A program made the position numbers and the translations under genes. 64,000 nucleotides of DNA. Origin: JALHSW01 sp963720675 (lineage in GTDB: Bacteria; Actinomycetota; Acidimicrobiia; IMCC26256; PALSA-555). Location of the stretch: NCBI GenBank assembly GCA_963720675.1, contig CAVRGH010000010.1, forward strand, positions 434,001 through 498,000. The letters run 5' to 3'. This document shows, piece by piece, positions 37,060-46,063 of this stretch. A model generated the notes under the pieces. It did not search any database. It was not told the DNA's origin and worked only from the letters and a program-made list of their open reading frames with translations. The stretch's first letter is position 1. Each line of letters opens with the position of its first letter.

Positions 37060-37098
37060 CGCCCGTCCAGGCGCCCCTCCCCCGAGGCCAGGAGTCGC

Positions 37099-39033
37099 AT
37101 GAGCGACCGGAACCCCCATGCCGGGCTGCCGATCACCGAGGACGACGCCGCGATCGCCGCCGCCCTCGAGGACGTCAGCATCCCGACACTCGTCCTGTCG
37201 CTCGTCCACATGACCGGAGACCCGGAGCTCATCCGCGGCCCCATCCGTCCCCAGGGACTGTTCCTGAACGAGGTGCAGGGCTACCTCTCCGAGGAGGACA
37301 AGGCGGAGGTCCGACGGATCGCGCTCGACGTCATCCGAGAGTTCCGCGACGGCGGCTGCGTGCTCCCCGACCCGCCGAGCCCCGAGCTCATCCGGGAGAT
37401 GATGAGCTGGCTCGTCTGCGAGGACGTCCCCGACGAGTACGTCGGGATGATGCTCGAGGAGATGGAGCTCGACGGCACCGACGCCCGCCGGGTCACGGTG
37501 CGCGCCGACCCCGGAGCGCGAGCCGCGTTCCCGGTCGTGGTCATCGGGTGCGGCCAGTCGGGCCTGCTCGCCGGGATCCGCCTCGAGGAGGCCGGCATCC
37601 CGTACACGATCATCGAGAAGAACGCCGGCGTCGGCGGCACGTGGTGGGAGAACACGTACCCCGGATGCCGAGTCGACGTCGGCAACCACTTCTACTGCTA
37701 CTCGTTCGAGCCGAGTGATCACTGGACCGAGTTCTTCGCGCAGCAGCCGGAGCTGCAGGAGTACTTCGATGCCGTGATGGACCGCCATGGCGTCCGGCCC
37801 CATGTGCGCTGGGAGACCGAGGTCGTCGAAGCCGTGTGGAGCGACGACTCGGGCACCTGGCGGGTCACGGTGCGCAACCCCGACGGCTCGGCAGAGACGC
37901 TCGAGGCCCGTGCCGTGATCTCCGCAGTCGGTCTGCTCAACCGGCCCCAGCTCCCCGACATCCCCGGGCTCGACACGTTCGCGGGCCCGTCGTTCCACTC
38001 CGCGCGGTGGGACCACACGGTCGACTACCGTGGCAAGCGTGTCGCAGTGATCGGTGCCGGCGCGAGCGGGTTCCAGCTGGTGCCCACCATCGCCCCCGAG
38101 GTCGCCGAGCTGACCGTGTTCCAACGGACCGCACAGTGGATGTTCCCGAACCCCAACTACCACGAGAAGGTCGGACCCGGCGTCCGCTGGGCGCTGCGCC
38201 ACTTGCCGTTCTACGGACGCTGGTACCGCTTCCTCCTGTTCTGGCCCGGCTGCGACGGCGGGCTCGCCGCCGCCCGTATCGACCCCGACTGGCCGCATCA
38301 GGATCGCTCGATCAGCGAGGGCAACGACCTCACGCGTCAGATGTTCACCGACTGGATCACCAGCCAGGTCGGCGACGACCCCGACCTCCTCGCGAAGGTC
38401 GTGCCCGACTACCCCGCGACCGGGAAGCGAACGCTCCAGGACAACGGGAGCTGGCTCCAGGCACTGAAGCGCGACAACGTCGAGCTCGTGCGCGAGGGCA
38501 TCGACCACATCGAGCCCGACGCGATCGTGACCGTGTCGGGCGAGCGCTACGAAGTCGACATCATCGTGTGCGCGACCGGCTTCCAGGCGAACCGCTACCT
38601 CTGGCCGATGACGATCGTCGGGCGCGACGGAGTCGTGCTGTCGGAACAGTGGGGCGACTCGCCGGCCGCGTACCTCGGCATCACCGTGCCCAACTTCCCG
38701 AACCTCTTCTGCATGTACGGGCCCGGCACGAACCTCGCGCACGGAGGCAGCCTCATCTTCCACTCCGAGTGCCAGATGCGGTACATCACCGGCTGCATCG
38801 ACGCCCTCATCCGAGACGAGCTCACCGCCATCGAGCCGCGCCAGGACGTGCACGACGAGTACTACGCGCGCACGCAGCGCGAGCTCGAAGGCCTCGTGTG
38901 GTCACACCCCTCGATCGAGCACTCGTGGTTCAAGAACGCCGAGGGGAAGATCCACGTGCTCAGCCCGTGGCGGCTCGTCGACTACTGGTCGTGGACGCGC
39001 GAGCCGGACCTCACCGACTTCGAGCGGCGATGA
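37099..39033 (+). CDS. flavin-containing monooxygenase, Baeyer-Villiger type
   Basis: NADPH/FAD enzyme inserting oxygen next to a ketone (cyclohexanone, steroid or phenylacetone monooxygenase relatives). 644 aa, intact. An N-terminal extension of about 135 residues (helical, starting SDRNPHAGLPITEDD) precedes the first FAD motif VIGCGQSGLLAG, as seen in some actinobacterial homologues. The BVMO signature FAGPSFHSARWDH (F-x-G-x3-H-x3-W) is near residue 295, and the second nucleotide motif VIGAGASGFQLV near 315. Later parts YPATGKRTLQDN and GPGTNLAHGGS are typical. The ATG at 37099 is chosen for its AGGAG. Divergent from glnII. Confidence 0.92.
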   Translation: MSDRNPHAGLPITEDDAAIAAALEDVSIPTLVLSLVHMTGDPELIRGPIRPQGLFLNEVQGYLSEEDKAEVRRIALDVIREFRDGGCVLPDPPSPELIREMMSWLVCEDVPDEYVGMMLEEMELDGTDARRVTVRADPGARAAFPVVVIGCGQSGLLAGIRLEEAGIPYTIIEKNAGVGGTWWENTYPGCRVDVGNHFYCYSFEPSDHWTEFFAQQPELQEYFDAVMDRHGVRPHVRWETEVVEAVWSDDSGTWRVTVRNPDGSAETLEARAVISAVGLLNRPQLPDIPGLDTFAGPSFHSARWDHTVDYRGKRVAVIGAGASGFQLVPTIAPEVAELTVFQRTAQWMFPNPNYHEKVGPGVRWALRHLPFYGRWYRFLLFWPGCDGGLAAARIDPDWPHQDRSISEGNDLTRQMFTDWITSQVGDDPDLLAKVVPDYPATGKRTLQDNGSWLQALKRDNVELVREGIDHIEPDAIVTVSGERYEVDIIVCATGFQANRYLWPMTIVGRDGVVLSEQWGDSPAAYLGITVPNFPNLFCMYGPGTNLAHGGSLIFHSECQMRYITGCIDALIRDELTAIEPRQDVHDEYYARTQRELEGLVWSHPSIEHSWFKNAEGKIHVLSPWRLVDYWSWTREPDLTDFERR

Positions 39034-39085
39034 ATACCGTCGGACGTCCGCGGCGAGGCGCGACCGCTGAGCGTCTCGGGAAAGA

Positions 39086-39361
39086 TCAGGCGGTGAACGG
39101 TGCGAGACCGAGGCGCTCGCGGACCTCGGGTCGCCGCAGCGGCGGGACGGTCTTCGGGGGCTGACGACTCGTGAGGCCGTCGAGGAGGTTCGCCGTGATC
39201 GCGGCGATCTCGAGGGCCGCCTCCTCCATGCGCTCCGCCAACCCCGCGCCGGGGCGTCCGACGCCAGTGACCTTGCGCACGTACTGGCGCGCCGCTGCCT
39301 CGATCTCTTCCTGCGTTGCCGGCGGCTCGAGGCCGCGCAGCTCCGTGATGTTCCTACACAT
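39086..39361 (-). CDS. DUF2277 family protein
   Basis: 91 aa, intact. The family's highly conserved start MCRNI and the EPPATQEEIEAAARQYVRKVTG core are present; the rest is a helix with ERMEEAALEIAAITANLLDGL. Function unknown. A truncated second copy lies 785 bp away (39982-40087) with the cupredoxin gene between them, on the same strand. No clear SD or -10 is seen close to the ATG. Confidence 0.9.
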   Translation of the reverse strand: MCRNITELRGLEPPATQEEIEAAARQYVRKVTGVGRPGAGLAERMEEAALEIAAITANLLDGLTSRQPPKTVPPLRRPEVRERLGLAPFTA

Positions 39362-39382
39362 GGCTGGGTCGAACCCCCGTGC

Positions 39383-39838
39383 TCAGCTCGCGTCGAGCGT
39401 CGTGTGCATTCCCTCGGCGAAGTGGCTCACGACCGTGCCGTCGGACTCGGTCTCCACGATGTTGCAGAACAGAACGTACGAACCGGCCTTCAGCTTGAAC
39501 GTCTTCTTCTTGGTCTTGCCCGGCTCGATCTCCTCCAGCTCCCCGACCTGATCCTTCTTGGCGATCTGGTCCTCGTCGACCGACCCGTCCTCGGCGGTCG
39601 GCAGCGCCTCGGCGTCCTCGGCTCGCACGACCACGAACTCGTGCTCCTCGGTGCCGTTGTTCTTCACGATGAACTTGGTCTTGCCCTTCGCGATGTACGC
39701 CAACGCCGGCTGCACCTCGAACTCGATGAGTCCGACTTTCTCCTTGGGAGCGCTCGATGCCCACACGCTCGAGCCGGCGACACCCCCGAGTAAGGACATC
39801 ACGACGACCAGCCCTGCGATCCCACGACGCACACTCAT
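39383..39838 (-). CDS. secreted cupredoxin-like protein
   Basis: 151 aa with a signal peptide (RRGIAGLVVVMSLLGGVAGSSVWA). The mature part is a blue-copper fold with a likely type-1 site: His in GTEEHEFVV, Cys in YVLFCNIVE, His in SHFAEG and Met in GMHT. This His-Cys-His-Met set would bind one copper and carry electrons outside the cell. A Lys/Glu-rich insert (about 75-110) is unusual. GGAGGA precedes the ATG at 39838. It lies 21 bp upstream of the DUF2277 gene and is perhaps co-transcribed. Confidence 0.8.
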   Translation of the reverse strand: MSVRRGIAGLVVVMSLLGGVAGSSVWASSAPKEKVGLIEFEVQPALAYIAKGKTKFIVKNNGTEEHEFVVVRAEDAEALPTAEDGSVDEDQIAKKDQVGELEEIEPGKTKKKTFKLKAGSYVLFCNIVETESDGTVVSHFAEGMHTTLDAS

Positions 39839-39981
39839 CAAATGTCCTCCCCGAGCCGGCACCCTTGCACCATAGATCCCCACGGCGGGTCCGGCATCCC
39901 CCGCGAAGTCCGCCCGGTCGGGCCGAATATGTGTCGGGAGACCGACGTCGTCGAAGCCGTCGGGAACGACGCCGGGGGCAA

Positions 39982-40087
39982 GATCGCGGCGATCTCCGGC
40001 GCGACCTCCTCCATGCGCTCCGGCAACCTGGCGCCGGGCCGACCAACGCCGGTGACCTTGCGCACGTACTGACGCGCCGCCACCTCG
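39982..40087 (-). pseudogene. truncated second copy of the DUF2277 gene
   Basis: About 86% identical by hand count over 106 bp to 39197-39302 (same strand, offset 785). Its frame is still readable (VAARQYVRKVTGVGRPGARL, then ERMEEVAPEIAAI), but the MCRNI start and the first 20 residues are missing and the end runs into unrelated sequence. Probably the remnant of a local duplication. Confidence 0.75.
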
Positions 40088-40134
40088 ACACGGGCGCAGC
40101 GTACCGAAGTGACGGCGGATGCTTGACTGGCGGG

Positions 40135-40734
40135 ATGGCTGCCGAACTGCCGATCAAGCAGTTCCGGTCCGCGGCCGCCTGGCGGACGTGGCTCACGAGG
40201 GAGCACGAGCGGTCCGACGGCGTCTGGGTCCGGATCGCGAAGCAGGACACCGGCATCCCCAGCGTTCGCTACCCCGAGGTGCTCGACGTCGCACTCTGCT
40301 TCGGGTGGATCGACGGCCACCGGAAGGCAGAAGACGAGGAGTGGTTCCTCCAGCGCTTCACTCCCCGCCGGGCGCAGAGCAGATGGTCGGAGAAGAACCG
40401 CGCGAAGGCGCTCGCGCTGATCGCGAACGGTGAGATGCACGCCGCCGGCCTGCACGAGGTCGAGCGCGCCCAGCAGGACGGTCGATGGGACGCCGCCTAC
40501 GCGCCGCAGTCGACAGCGACCGTGCCGCCGGATCTCGCGGCCGCGCTCGAAGCGAGCCCGAAGGCGCAGGCGTTCTTCGCGACCCTCGACAGTCGCAATC
40601 GGTACGCGGTGCTGTACCGCATCCATGATGCGAAGCGTGCGAGCACGCGGGTGCGCCGCATCGAGCAGTTCGTCGCGATGCTGGCGAAGGGCGAGACGCT
40701 GCATCCCGACCCCCGGAAGCGTTCGCCGCGCTGA
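40135..40734 (+). CDS. YdeI / OmdA family protein
   Basis: 199 aa, intact. Family features: FRSAAAWRTWLTREHERSDGVWVRIAKQD, YPEVLDVALCFGWIDGHRKA, FTPRRAQSRWSEKNRAKALALIANGEMHAAG and the C-terminal ALEASPKAQAFFATLDSRNRYAVLYRI, the bacteriocin-protection YdeI layout. Biochemical role not settled. ATG at 40135, close to a GGATGC; monocistronic, convergent with the cupin gene. Confidence 0.85.
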   Translation: MAAELPIKQFRSAAAWRTWLTREHERSDGVWVRIAKQDTGIPSVRYPEVLDVALCFGWIDGHRKAEDEEWFLQRFTPRRAQSRWSEKNRAKALALIANGEMHAAGLHEVERAQQDGRWDAAYAPQSTATVPPDLAAALEASPKAQAFFATLDSRNRYAVLYRIHDAKRASTRVRRIEQFVAMLAKGETLHPDPRKRSPR

Positions 40735-40825
40735 GGCCTCCGACCGACAAGCGCGAGCAGCCGCGTCTGCCTCGGCGCGCCGGGTGAACCCGACCGCGAG
40801 GCTCGGTGGCGATCACCGATGTCGT

Positions 40826-41382
40826 TCACGGTGTGTCCTCCCCGTCGGTCGACTCGGTCGCCCAGTGCGTCCGGAGATCGCTCAACCACTCGGGATACTC
40901 GAGCGGTGGATCGGGCAGGCGCTCGGCGCCCTGCGCCGCGAGCGCGGCATCGAAGGCGCCGGGGTCGTCACCCCAGCTCCGAGGGTCCCCCATCATCACC
41001 TCGAAGAAGAGGACGCCTTCGGGCCCGGCGACCACGGGGCCGAACGCCGCGCCGAGCGGCAGCTCGATGTGGGTGCCGGCGGGGCACTCGCGGTCACCGA
41101 ACGTGGCCGAGCCCTCGAGGACGAAGACGAGGTGCGGGCTGAAGTGTCCGTGGCGGCGCACGACCATCCCCGGGTCGTAGCGCGCGTAGATCGAGAGGTA
41201 CTGCGGGTCGGGTGAGAACGCGAGCCACTTCTCGCGCACCTGGGCCACGCTGCCGTCGGCGTTGCGCTGCTCCTTGACCGCCTGCCAGGGCACCTCCGGG
41301 TCGTCGAGGTGCCGGAAGATCGGGCTCCCGCCCTTCGACCCGGGGGCTGCGGCGGCGGGCTGGGGGGTGCGTCGTCCGTCAT
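40826..41382 (-). CDS. cupin domain protein (one frameshift near the start)
   Basis: About 185 aa, single small beta-barrel. Cupin motifs: DPGMVVRRHGHFSPHLVFVLEG (first motif with two His and a later Glu-like position) and GDRECPAGTHIELPLGAAFGPVVAG. It may bind a metal or act as a sensor of a small acid. The ATG at 41382 (MTDDAPPSPPPQPPG) is preferred since TAGTAT lies 6 nt upstream; the frame then shifts near 41335 in a C-rich stretch to reach GSKGGSPIFRHLDDPEV. Divergent from the amidohydrolase, 50 bp apart. Confidence 0.72.
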
Positions 41383-41388
41383 GGTCGA

Positions 41389-41394
41389 ATACTA
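41389..41394 (-). promoter_or_regulatory. -10 box of the cupin gene
   Basis: TAGTAT on the minus strand, 6 nt before the ATG at 41382. It points away from the divergent amidohydrolase gene. Confidence 0.5.
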
Positions 41395-41432
41395 CGCTGC
41401 ACATAGATACTTGGCACCTAGGAGAATCCTTC

Positions 41433-42690
41433 ATGACGATCACCGCACCCGCCGCATCGACGACGCAGGGGGGCGTGACGCCGGCCGAGACCGACTTCCC
41501 GCTGATCATCTCGGTCGATGACCACATCCTCGAGCCGCGCGACCTCTGGCAGCGCGAGCTCCCGGCATCCATGCGCGACCGTGGGCCCCGGGTCGTGCGC
41601 GAGCAGTGCCAGCCTCGACTTCAAGGGCGGCGCGCTCGACTTCCGGCGCAACGATCCCGACGGACGGTGGTGCGACGTCTGGCTGTACGAGGACCTCGTC
41701 CTCGGCACTGGCATCCTCCACGCGGCCGGCGGGATGCCTCCCGAGGAGCAGGAGAACGTCCCCGCGATCTACGAGGACTTCCGCCCCGGGGCGTACGACC
41801 AAGCCGCACGTCTCGCCGACATGGACGCCAACCACGTCGAGGTCGGCATCAACTACCCCAACACCTTCCCGCGCTTCGCGGGGCAAGGATTCGCCGAGCG
41901 GGAGGACAAGGACCTCGCGCTCACCTGCCTGCGCATCTACAACGACTGGATGATCGACGAGTGGTGCGGCGGCGCCGCGAAGGGTCGCCTGGTCCCGCTC
42001 ACCCTCGTCCCCCTCTGGGACCCGGTCGCCGCGGCGGCCGAGGTGCGCCGCTGCGCAGCCAAGGGCAGCTACTCCATCGCGTTCAGCGAGAACCCGGCAA
42101 AGCTCGGCTTCGACTCCCTCTACACCGGGAACTGGGACGTGCTGTGGACCGCGTGCGAGGAGACCGACACGACGATCTCGATGCACATCGGGTCGTCGTC
42201 GTCGATGCCCACCACGTCGGACGACGCGCCGCTCGCGGTCTCGATGTCGCTCAACGCGCACAACGCGCAGGGGTCCGTGTGCGACTGGGTGTACAGCCGG
42301 AGCCTCGAGCGCTTCCCGAAGCTCAAGCTCGCGTACGCGGAGAGCCAGGTCGGGTGGATGCCGTTCCAGTACGAGCGCATGGACGCGGTCTGGCACGAGG
42401 ACGTCGGCGGCGTCGACCTCCCGAACCCGCCGTCGACCTACCTGAAGGGCCGCGTCTTCGGGTGCATCTTCGACGATCTCCACGGGCTGCGCAGCCGTGA
42501 CGAGGTGGGCATGGACCAGATCATCTTCGAGTGCGACTTCCCCCACCCGAACGGCTCGTTCCCGCACTCCCGTCGGCGGGCATGGGAGCTCTCGAACGCC
42601 GCGGGCCTCGACGCCGGCGAGGTCTACAAGCTGCTGCGTGGCAACGCGATCAATGTCTACGGCCTCGAGCGCTTCGGCATCACCGCGTGA
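41433..42690 (+). CDS. amidohydrolase family 2 protein (ACMSD-like), one frameshift
   Basis: Metal-dependent hydrolase or decarboxylase of the TIM-barrel amidohydrolase-2 family, about 418 aa. Start: FPLIISVDDHILEPRDLW, where the usual H-x-H is changed to D-H-I. Further: RLADMDANHVEVGINYPN, RLVPLTLVPLWDP, DTTISMHIGSS (metal His), LKLAYAESQVGW and IIFECDFPHPNGSFPHS (catalytic Asp), with the end LLRGNAINVYGL. Frame change near 41603; removing one C restores it. An AGGAG precedes the ATG at 41433. The stop overlaps the MarR start (GTGA), so regulator and enzyme are coupled. Confidence 0.85.
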
Positions 42691-43190
42691 CGGCGAGGTC
42701 GAACAAGGCGACGGATCTCGTCGAACCCAGCCTCATGGCCGGGGTCGTACGGCTGCAGCTCCTCGTGAGCGCGCAGCTCGACGCCGTGACGGAGCCGCAC
42801 GGGATCACCCTGGCCGACTACCTGGTGCTCGGAGTGATCCGACGTTCCCCCGACGGGCGCACGTCGCCCGGCGCGATCAGTGAGGTGCTCCACCGCACGT
42901 CGGGAGGCATGACCCTCACCCTCGACCGCCTGGAAGCGGCCGGCTGGCTGGTCCGCTCCCCCGACCCCACGGATCGTCGCAAGGTCTCCCTCACGCTGAC
43001 CGACCGCGGCCACGAGCTCGCGGTCATGGTCAACGCGGCACTCCACGATTGGGAGCGCGACCTCCATCTCGAACCACGTCGGCGGCGCGACGTCGTCGCC
43101 GTCGTCGACGAGATCACCACCGCGCTCGAGTGCTCGGATCGGACGCACGCCGGTAGCCCGGGCTCGCGGCACGCGATGATCCCTCGATGA
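42687..43190 (+). CDS. MarR family transcriptional regulator
   Basis: 167 aa, winged-helix repressor of the ligand-responsive MarR type. LADYLVLGVIRRSPDGRTSPGAISEVLHRTSGGMTLTLDRLEAAGWLVRSPDPTDRRKVSLTLTDRG covers the recognition helix and wing (about 45-110), including the D-x-R-K wing tip. It is placed between the amidohydrolase and the alcohol dehydrogenase with start/stop overlap on both sides, so it may control this short catabolic operon and respond to its substrate. No operator is identified. Confidence 0.9.
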   Translation: MTARSNKATDLVEPSLMAGVVRLQLLVSAQLDAVTEPHGITLADYLVLGVIRRSPDGRTSPGAISEVLHRTSGGMTLTLDRLEAAGWLVRSPDPTDRRKVSLTLTDRGHELAVMVNAALHDWERDLHLEPRRRRDVVAVVDEITTALECSDRTHAGSPGSRHAMIPR

Positions 43191-44224
43191 CGAAGATGCA
43201 GGCGGCCCGCCTGGAAGACGGCACCCTTCACATCCGAGAGGTACCGATCCCGGTGCCCGACGACGAGGAAGCCCTGATCCGCATCAGCGCCGCCGGGGTG
43301 TGCCATTCGGATCTCCATCTCGCACGCGGGGACTGGCAGGGCGTCCCGCGCTCGGGGACGCTCGGCCACGAGGCGATCGGGATCGTCGAAGCCCTCGGCC
43401 CGGGTGCGGACCGGTTCGTCGCCGTGGGCGACCGGGTGATCCTCGGGCTGGGCGGCACCGGTGGCGGCTACTGGTGCGGCGCGTGCGAGTACTGCCTGCG
43501 CGGGCTGCCCCGCCACTGCTCGCAGAGCAAGGGGATCATCGGCACGTTCGCCGAGCACTTCACGGTCTGGGCACCATCCCTCGTGCTCTTGCCCGACACC
43601 ATCGGCGATCACGAGGCGCCCCTCGCGTGCGGCGGTCTCACCGCGTACGGCGCGGTGAAGAAGCTGCACGATCACGGGGTACGACCGGGTTCGCGTGTCG
43701 CGATCATCGGCGCGGCCGGCGGCCTCGGGCACTATGCCGTCCAGATCGCGCTCGCCTTCGGCTACGAGGTGATCGGGATCGACCTCGGTGCGGAACGACT
43801 CGAGTTCGTCCGCTCGCTCGGCGCTCACCACGCCCACGACGCGGACGTGGCGCTCGATGTCGTGCGCGCCGAGCTCGGCGGCGTGGACGCGAGCCTCGTG
43901 TTCTCGGCACGGATGGACGGCTTCCGCCTCGGCCTCCGGTTGCTCCGAAAGGCCGGGTTGTTCGTCGCGGTCGGCCTCCCGCCGACGAGCGAGGGCACGC
44001 TCGACCTCAACCCCTTCGAGCTCTTCCTGATGGACCCGACGATCATCTACTCGGCCGTGGGCACGGTGCAGGACATGCGCGAGCTCGTCGCGCTCGCCGC
44101 GGCCGGGCGGGTGACGAGCCACGTGTCCCGGGTCGGTGCCCTGTCGGAGCTCGGCACGATCTTCGACGAGCTCGAGGCGGGGGCGTACACCGGCCGGGCG
44201 GTGATCACCGACCTCGGGTCCTAG
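43187..44224 (+). CDS. zinc-dependent alcohol dehydrogenase
   Basis: NAD(P)-linked medium-chain dehydrogenase, 345 aa. Catalytic zinc: Cys in GVCHSDLH (about 38) and His in LGHEAIG; structural zinc cluster CGACEYCLRGLPRHC (about 98-112). The Rossmann motif is GAAGGLGHYAVQIA (about 175). The substrate may be an alcohol or aldehyde from the same pathway as the amidohydrolase. The ATG overlaps the MarR stop (ATGA). Intact. Confidence 0.92.
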   Translation: MTKMQAARLEDGTLHIREVPIPVPDDEEALIRISAAGVCHSDLHLARGDWQGVPRSGTLGHEAIGIVEALGPGADRFVAVGDRVILGLGGTGGGYWCGACEYCLRGLPRHCSQSKGIIGTFAEHFTVWAPSLVLLPDTIGDHEAPLACGGLTAYGAVKKLHDHGVRPGSRVAIIGAAGGLGHYAVQIALAFGYEVIGIDLGAERLEFVRSLGAHHAHDADVALDVVRAELGGVDASLVFSARMDGFRLGLRLLRKAGLFVAVGLPPTSEGTLDLNPFELFLMDPTIIYSAVGTVQDMRELVALAAAGRVTSHVSRVGALSELGTIFDELEAGAYTGRAVITDLGS

Positions 44225-44241
44225 CCGTCGCCGCGCATCGC

Positions 44242-44247
44242 TAGAGT
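44242..44247 (+). promoter_or_regulatory. -10 box of the BNR-repeat gene
   Basis: TAGAGT, 7 nt before the ATG at 44255. Confidence 0.5.
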
Positions 44248-44254
44248 CCCCGGG

Positions 44255-45391
44255 ATGGCCGACCTCGACGGGACCGTGCTGGTGGTGGGAACGCGCAAGG
44301 GCGCGTGGTTGCTGTCGTCGGACGCGAACCGCTCGTCCTGGACGGTCGACGGTCCCCACTTCCTCGGGCACGTCGTCCAGCACGCGGTGCTCGATCCGCG
44401 CGACGGTCGGACGTTGCTGCTCGCGACGCGCACCGGACACCTCGGGCCGACGGTCTTCCGATCGACCGACCTCGGCGCGTCCTGGACGGAGGCGAGCAGT
44501 CCTCCTGCCTTCACTCCCGGCGAGGAGCTGGGCCGGGCGCTCGCGTCGGTGTTCTGGCTGACGCCGGGTCATCCCGACGAACCCGGCGTCTGGTACGCGG
44601 GCGGCTCGCCCCAGGGCCTGTTCCGCAGCGAGGACGCCGGCGACACCTGGGCCCCGGTCTCGGGCTGGAACGACCACCCGATGTGGACGACCTGGTGCGA
44701 GTGGCCGGAGGAGAACACGCCCGACGGATCCATGCTGCATTCGGTCATCGTCGACCCGCGCGACTCCGCACACCTGTACCTGGGGCTCTCGGCCGGAGGG
44801 GTCTTCGAGAGCATCGACGGTGGGGCCGACTGGTCGACCCTCAACGCGGGATGCGAAGCGGTGTTCCTCCCCGTTCCCGACGCCGACTACGGGCACGACC
44901 CGCACTGCGTGCGCTTGCACCCCGCCGCACCCGACCGGCTGTACCAGCAGAACCACTGCGGGATCTACCGCATGGATCGACCCGGCCGCGAGTGGACCCG
45001 GATCGGCGACAACATGCCGCGCGAGGTCGGGGACATCGGGTTCCCGATCGAGCTGCACCCCCGCGATCCCGACACTGCGTGGGTCTTCCCCATGGACGGC
45101 ACCGACGTATGGCCCCGGACGAGTCCGGATGGCAAGCCGGCGGCGTACGTCACGCGCGACGCCGGCGCATCGTGGGCCCGCTGCGACCGCGGCCTGCCCG
45201 GCACCGGCTGGTTCACGGTGAAGCGCCAGGCGATGACAGTCGACGCGCGCGACCCGGTCGGCGTCTACTTCGGGACGACCAGTGGCGAGATCTGGGCCAG
45301 CCTCGACGAAGGCGCATCGTGGGCGCCGGTGCTCCAGCACCTGCCGGAGATCTACTCCGTCGAGTCCGGCGCACCCGCTCCGGTTGGCTGA
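44255..45391 (+). CDS. BNR/Asp-box beta-propeller (sialidase/VPS10-like) protein
   Basis: 378 aa, no signal peptide. Five Asp-boxes S-x-D-x-G-x-x-W are seen: STDLGASW, SEDAGDTW, SIDGGADW, TRDAGASW and SLDEGASW, marking blades of a six- or seven-bladed propeller. Sialidase catalytic residues (the Arg triad) are not apparent, so a glycosidase role is doubtful; it may be a binding or assembly protein. The next gene, 9 bp later, is a MoaD/ThiS-like protein, suggesting they work together. Intact. Confidence 0.85.
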   Translation: MADLDGTVLVVGTRKGAWLLSSDANRSSWTVDGPHFLGHVVQHAVLDPRDGRTLLLATRTGHLGPTVFRSTDLGASWTEASSPPAFTPGEELGRALASVFWLTPGHPDEPGVWYAGGSPQGLFRSEDAGDTWAPVSGWNDHPMWTTWCEWPEENTPDGSMLHSVIVDPRDSAHLYLGLSAGGVFESIDGGADWSTLNAGCEAVFLPVPDADYGHDPHCVRLHPAAPDRLYQQNHCGIYRMDRPGREWTRIGDNMPREVGDIGFPIELHPRDPDTAWVFPMDGTDVWPRTSPDGKPAAYVTRDAGASWARCDRGLPGTGWFTVKRQAMTVDARDPVGVYFGTTSGEIWASLDEGASWAPVLQHLPEIYSVESGAPAPVG

Positions 45392-45400
45392 TCACCCCAG

Positions 45401-45688
45401 GTGAAGGTCCGCATCCCGACGCCGTTGCGCTCCTATACCGGCCAGCACGGTGTCGTGGACGCCGACGGACGGACCGTCGCCGACGTGCTCGAGGATCTCG
45501 ACCGCCGCTACCCCGGCATCCGCTTCCGCGTCGTCGACGAGCAAGGTCGCCTGCGGAAGCACATGAAGGTGTTCGTCGCGGAGGAGTCGGTCCGCGACCT
45601 CGACGCGTCGGTCGACGGCCAGGACGAGATCGTGATCATGCAGGCGCTGTCCGGTGGCGCCGAGGACGTCGGCGCCACCGGACGCTGA
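45401..45688 (+). CDS. MoaD/ThiS-like sulfur-carrier protein with C-terminal extension
   Basis: 95 aa. Beta-grasp layout: KVRIPTPLRSYTGQHGVVD, TVADVLEDLDRRYPGIRFRV, LRKHMKVFVAEESVRDLD, then DEIVIMQALSGGAEDVGATGR. Normal MoaD/ThiS end in a bare Gly-Gly that is adenylated and thiocarboxylated; here GG is followed by nine more residues, so activation would require trimming by a protease (a JAMM-type is known for some such carriers) or a different use. The GTG at 45401 follows the BNR gene by 9 bp, so the pair is probably co-expressed. Not a duplicate of a MoaD within the window. Confidence 0.82.
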   Translation: MKVRIPTPLRSYTGQHGVVDADGRTVADVLEDLDRRYPGIRFRVVDEQGRLRKHMKVFVAEESVRDLDASVDGQDEIVIMQALSGGAEDVGATGR

Positions 45689-45729
45689 TCGCGCGTCCGG
45701 CGCTGCCGCTCGGGCGGCAGACTCCCGGA

Positions 45730-46000
45730 TCAGATCCCGAGGATCTGGGCCTTCTTCGCGGCGAACTCCTCGTCGGTCAGGATCCCCTGGTCGTGGAGCT
45801 GCGCGATCTGGGTCAGCTGCGCGTTGAGGTCCTCCTGGGGCGGTGCTGCGGCGGTGCCGGCTGCTGCGCGGCGTACTGCTGCGCCTGGCGTCCTGCTCGG
45901 CGTACTTCTGCTGCTGGCGGTGCTGGACGCTGCCCGACACCGCGCTCGCGGTGCCCACGATCGCCGCGGTGCGGAGGATCGGCCTTCCTCGTCGAAGCAT
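45730..46000 (-). CDS. SHOCT-domain protein (two frameshifts)
   Basis: About 90 aa. N-terminus MLRRGRPILRTAAIVGTAS, then a Gln/Ala-rich middle (HRQQQKYAEQDA), and the closing SHOCT motif LTQIAQLHDQGILTDEEFAAKKAQILGI, a short C-terminal helix pair found on many membrane-linked bacterial proteins. Shifts near 45895 and 45845 in the low-complexity part. GGGAGG precedes the ATG at 46000. It follows the DUF6325 gene on the same strand by about 64 bp, a pairing often seen in actinobacteria. Confidence 0.72.
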
Positions 46001-46063
46001 CTCGATGACCTCCCGGTCCGTGTCGTGTGGTGGCTCCTCGCGCCGGTCGGCGCCCGGGATCTG

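Noticed and set aside
36964..38853. 629-codon minus-strand frame over the flavin monooxygenase
   Set aside because: Antisense shadow of an intact 644-aa gene with clear FAD and BVMO motifs.
42818..45340. 840-codon open frame on the minus strand over MarR, alcohol dehydrogenase and BNR genes
   Set aside because: Arg/Val/Glu-rich text without domains, antisense to three well-conserved genes; typical of very GC-rich DNA where stops are rare.
44255..45391. Calling the BNR protein a sialidase
   Set aside because: Asp-boxes are present, but the catalytic Arg triad and a signal peptide are not seen.
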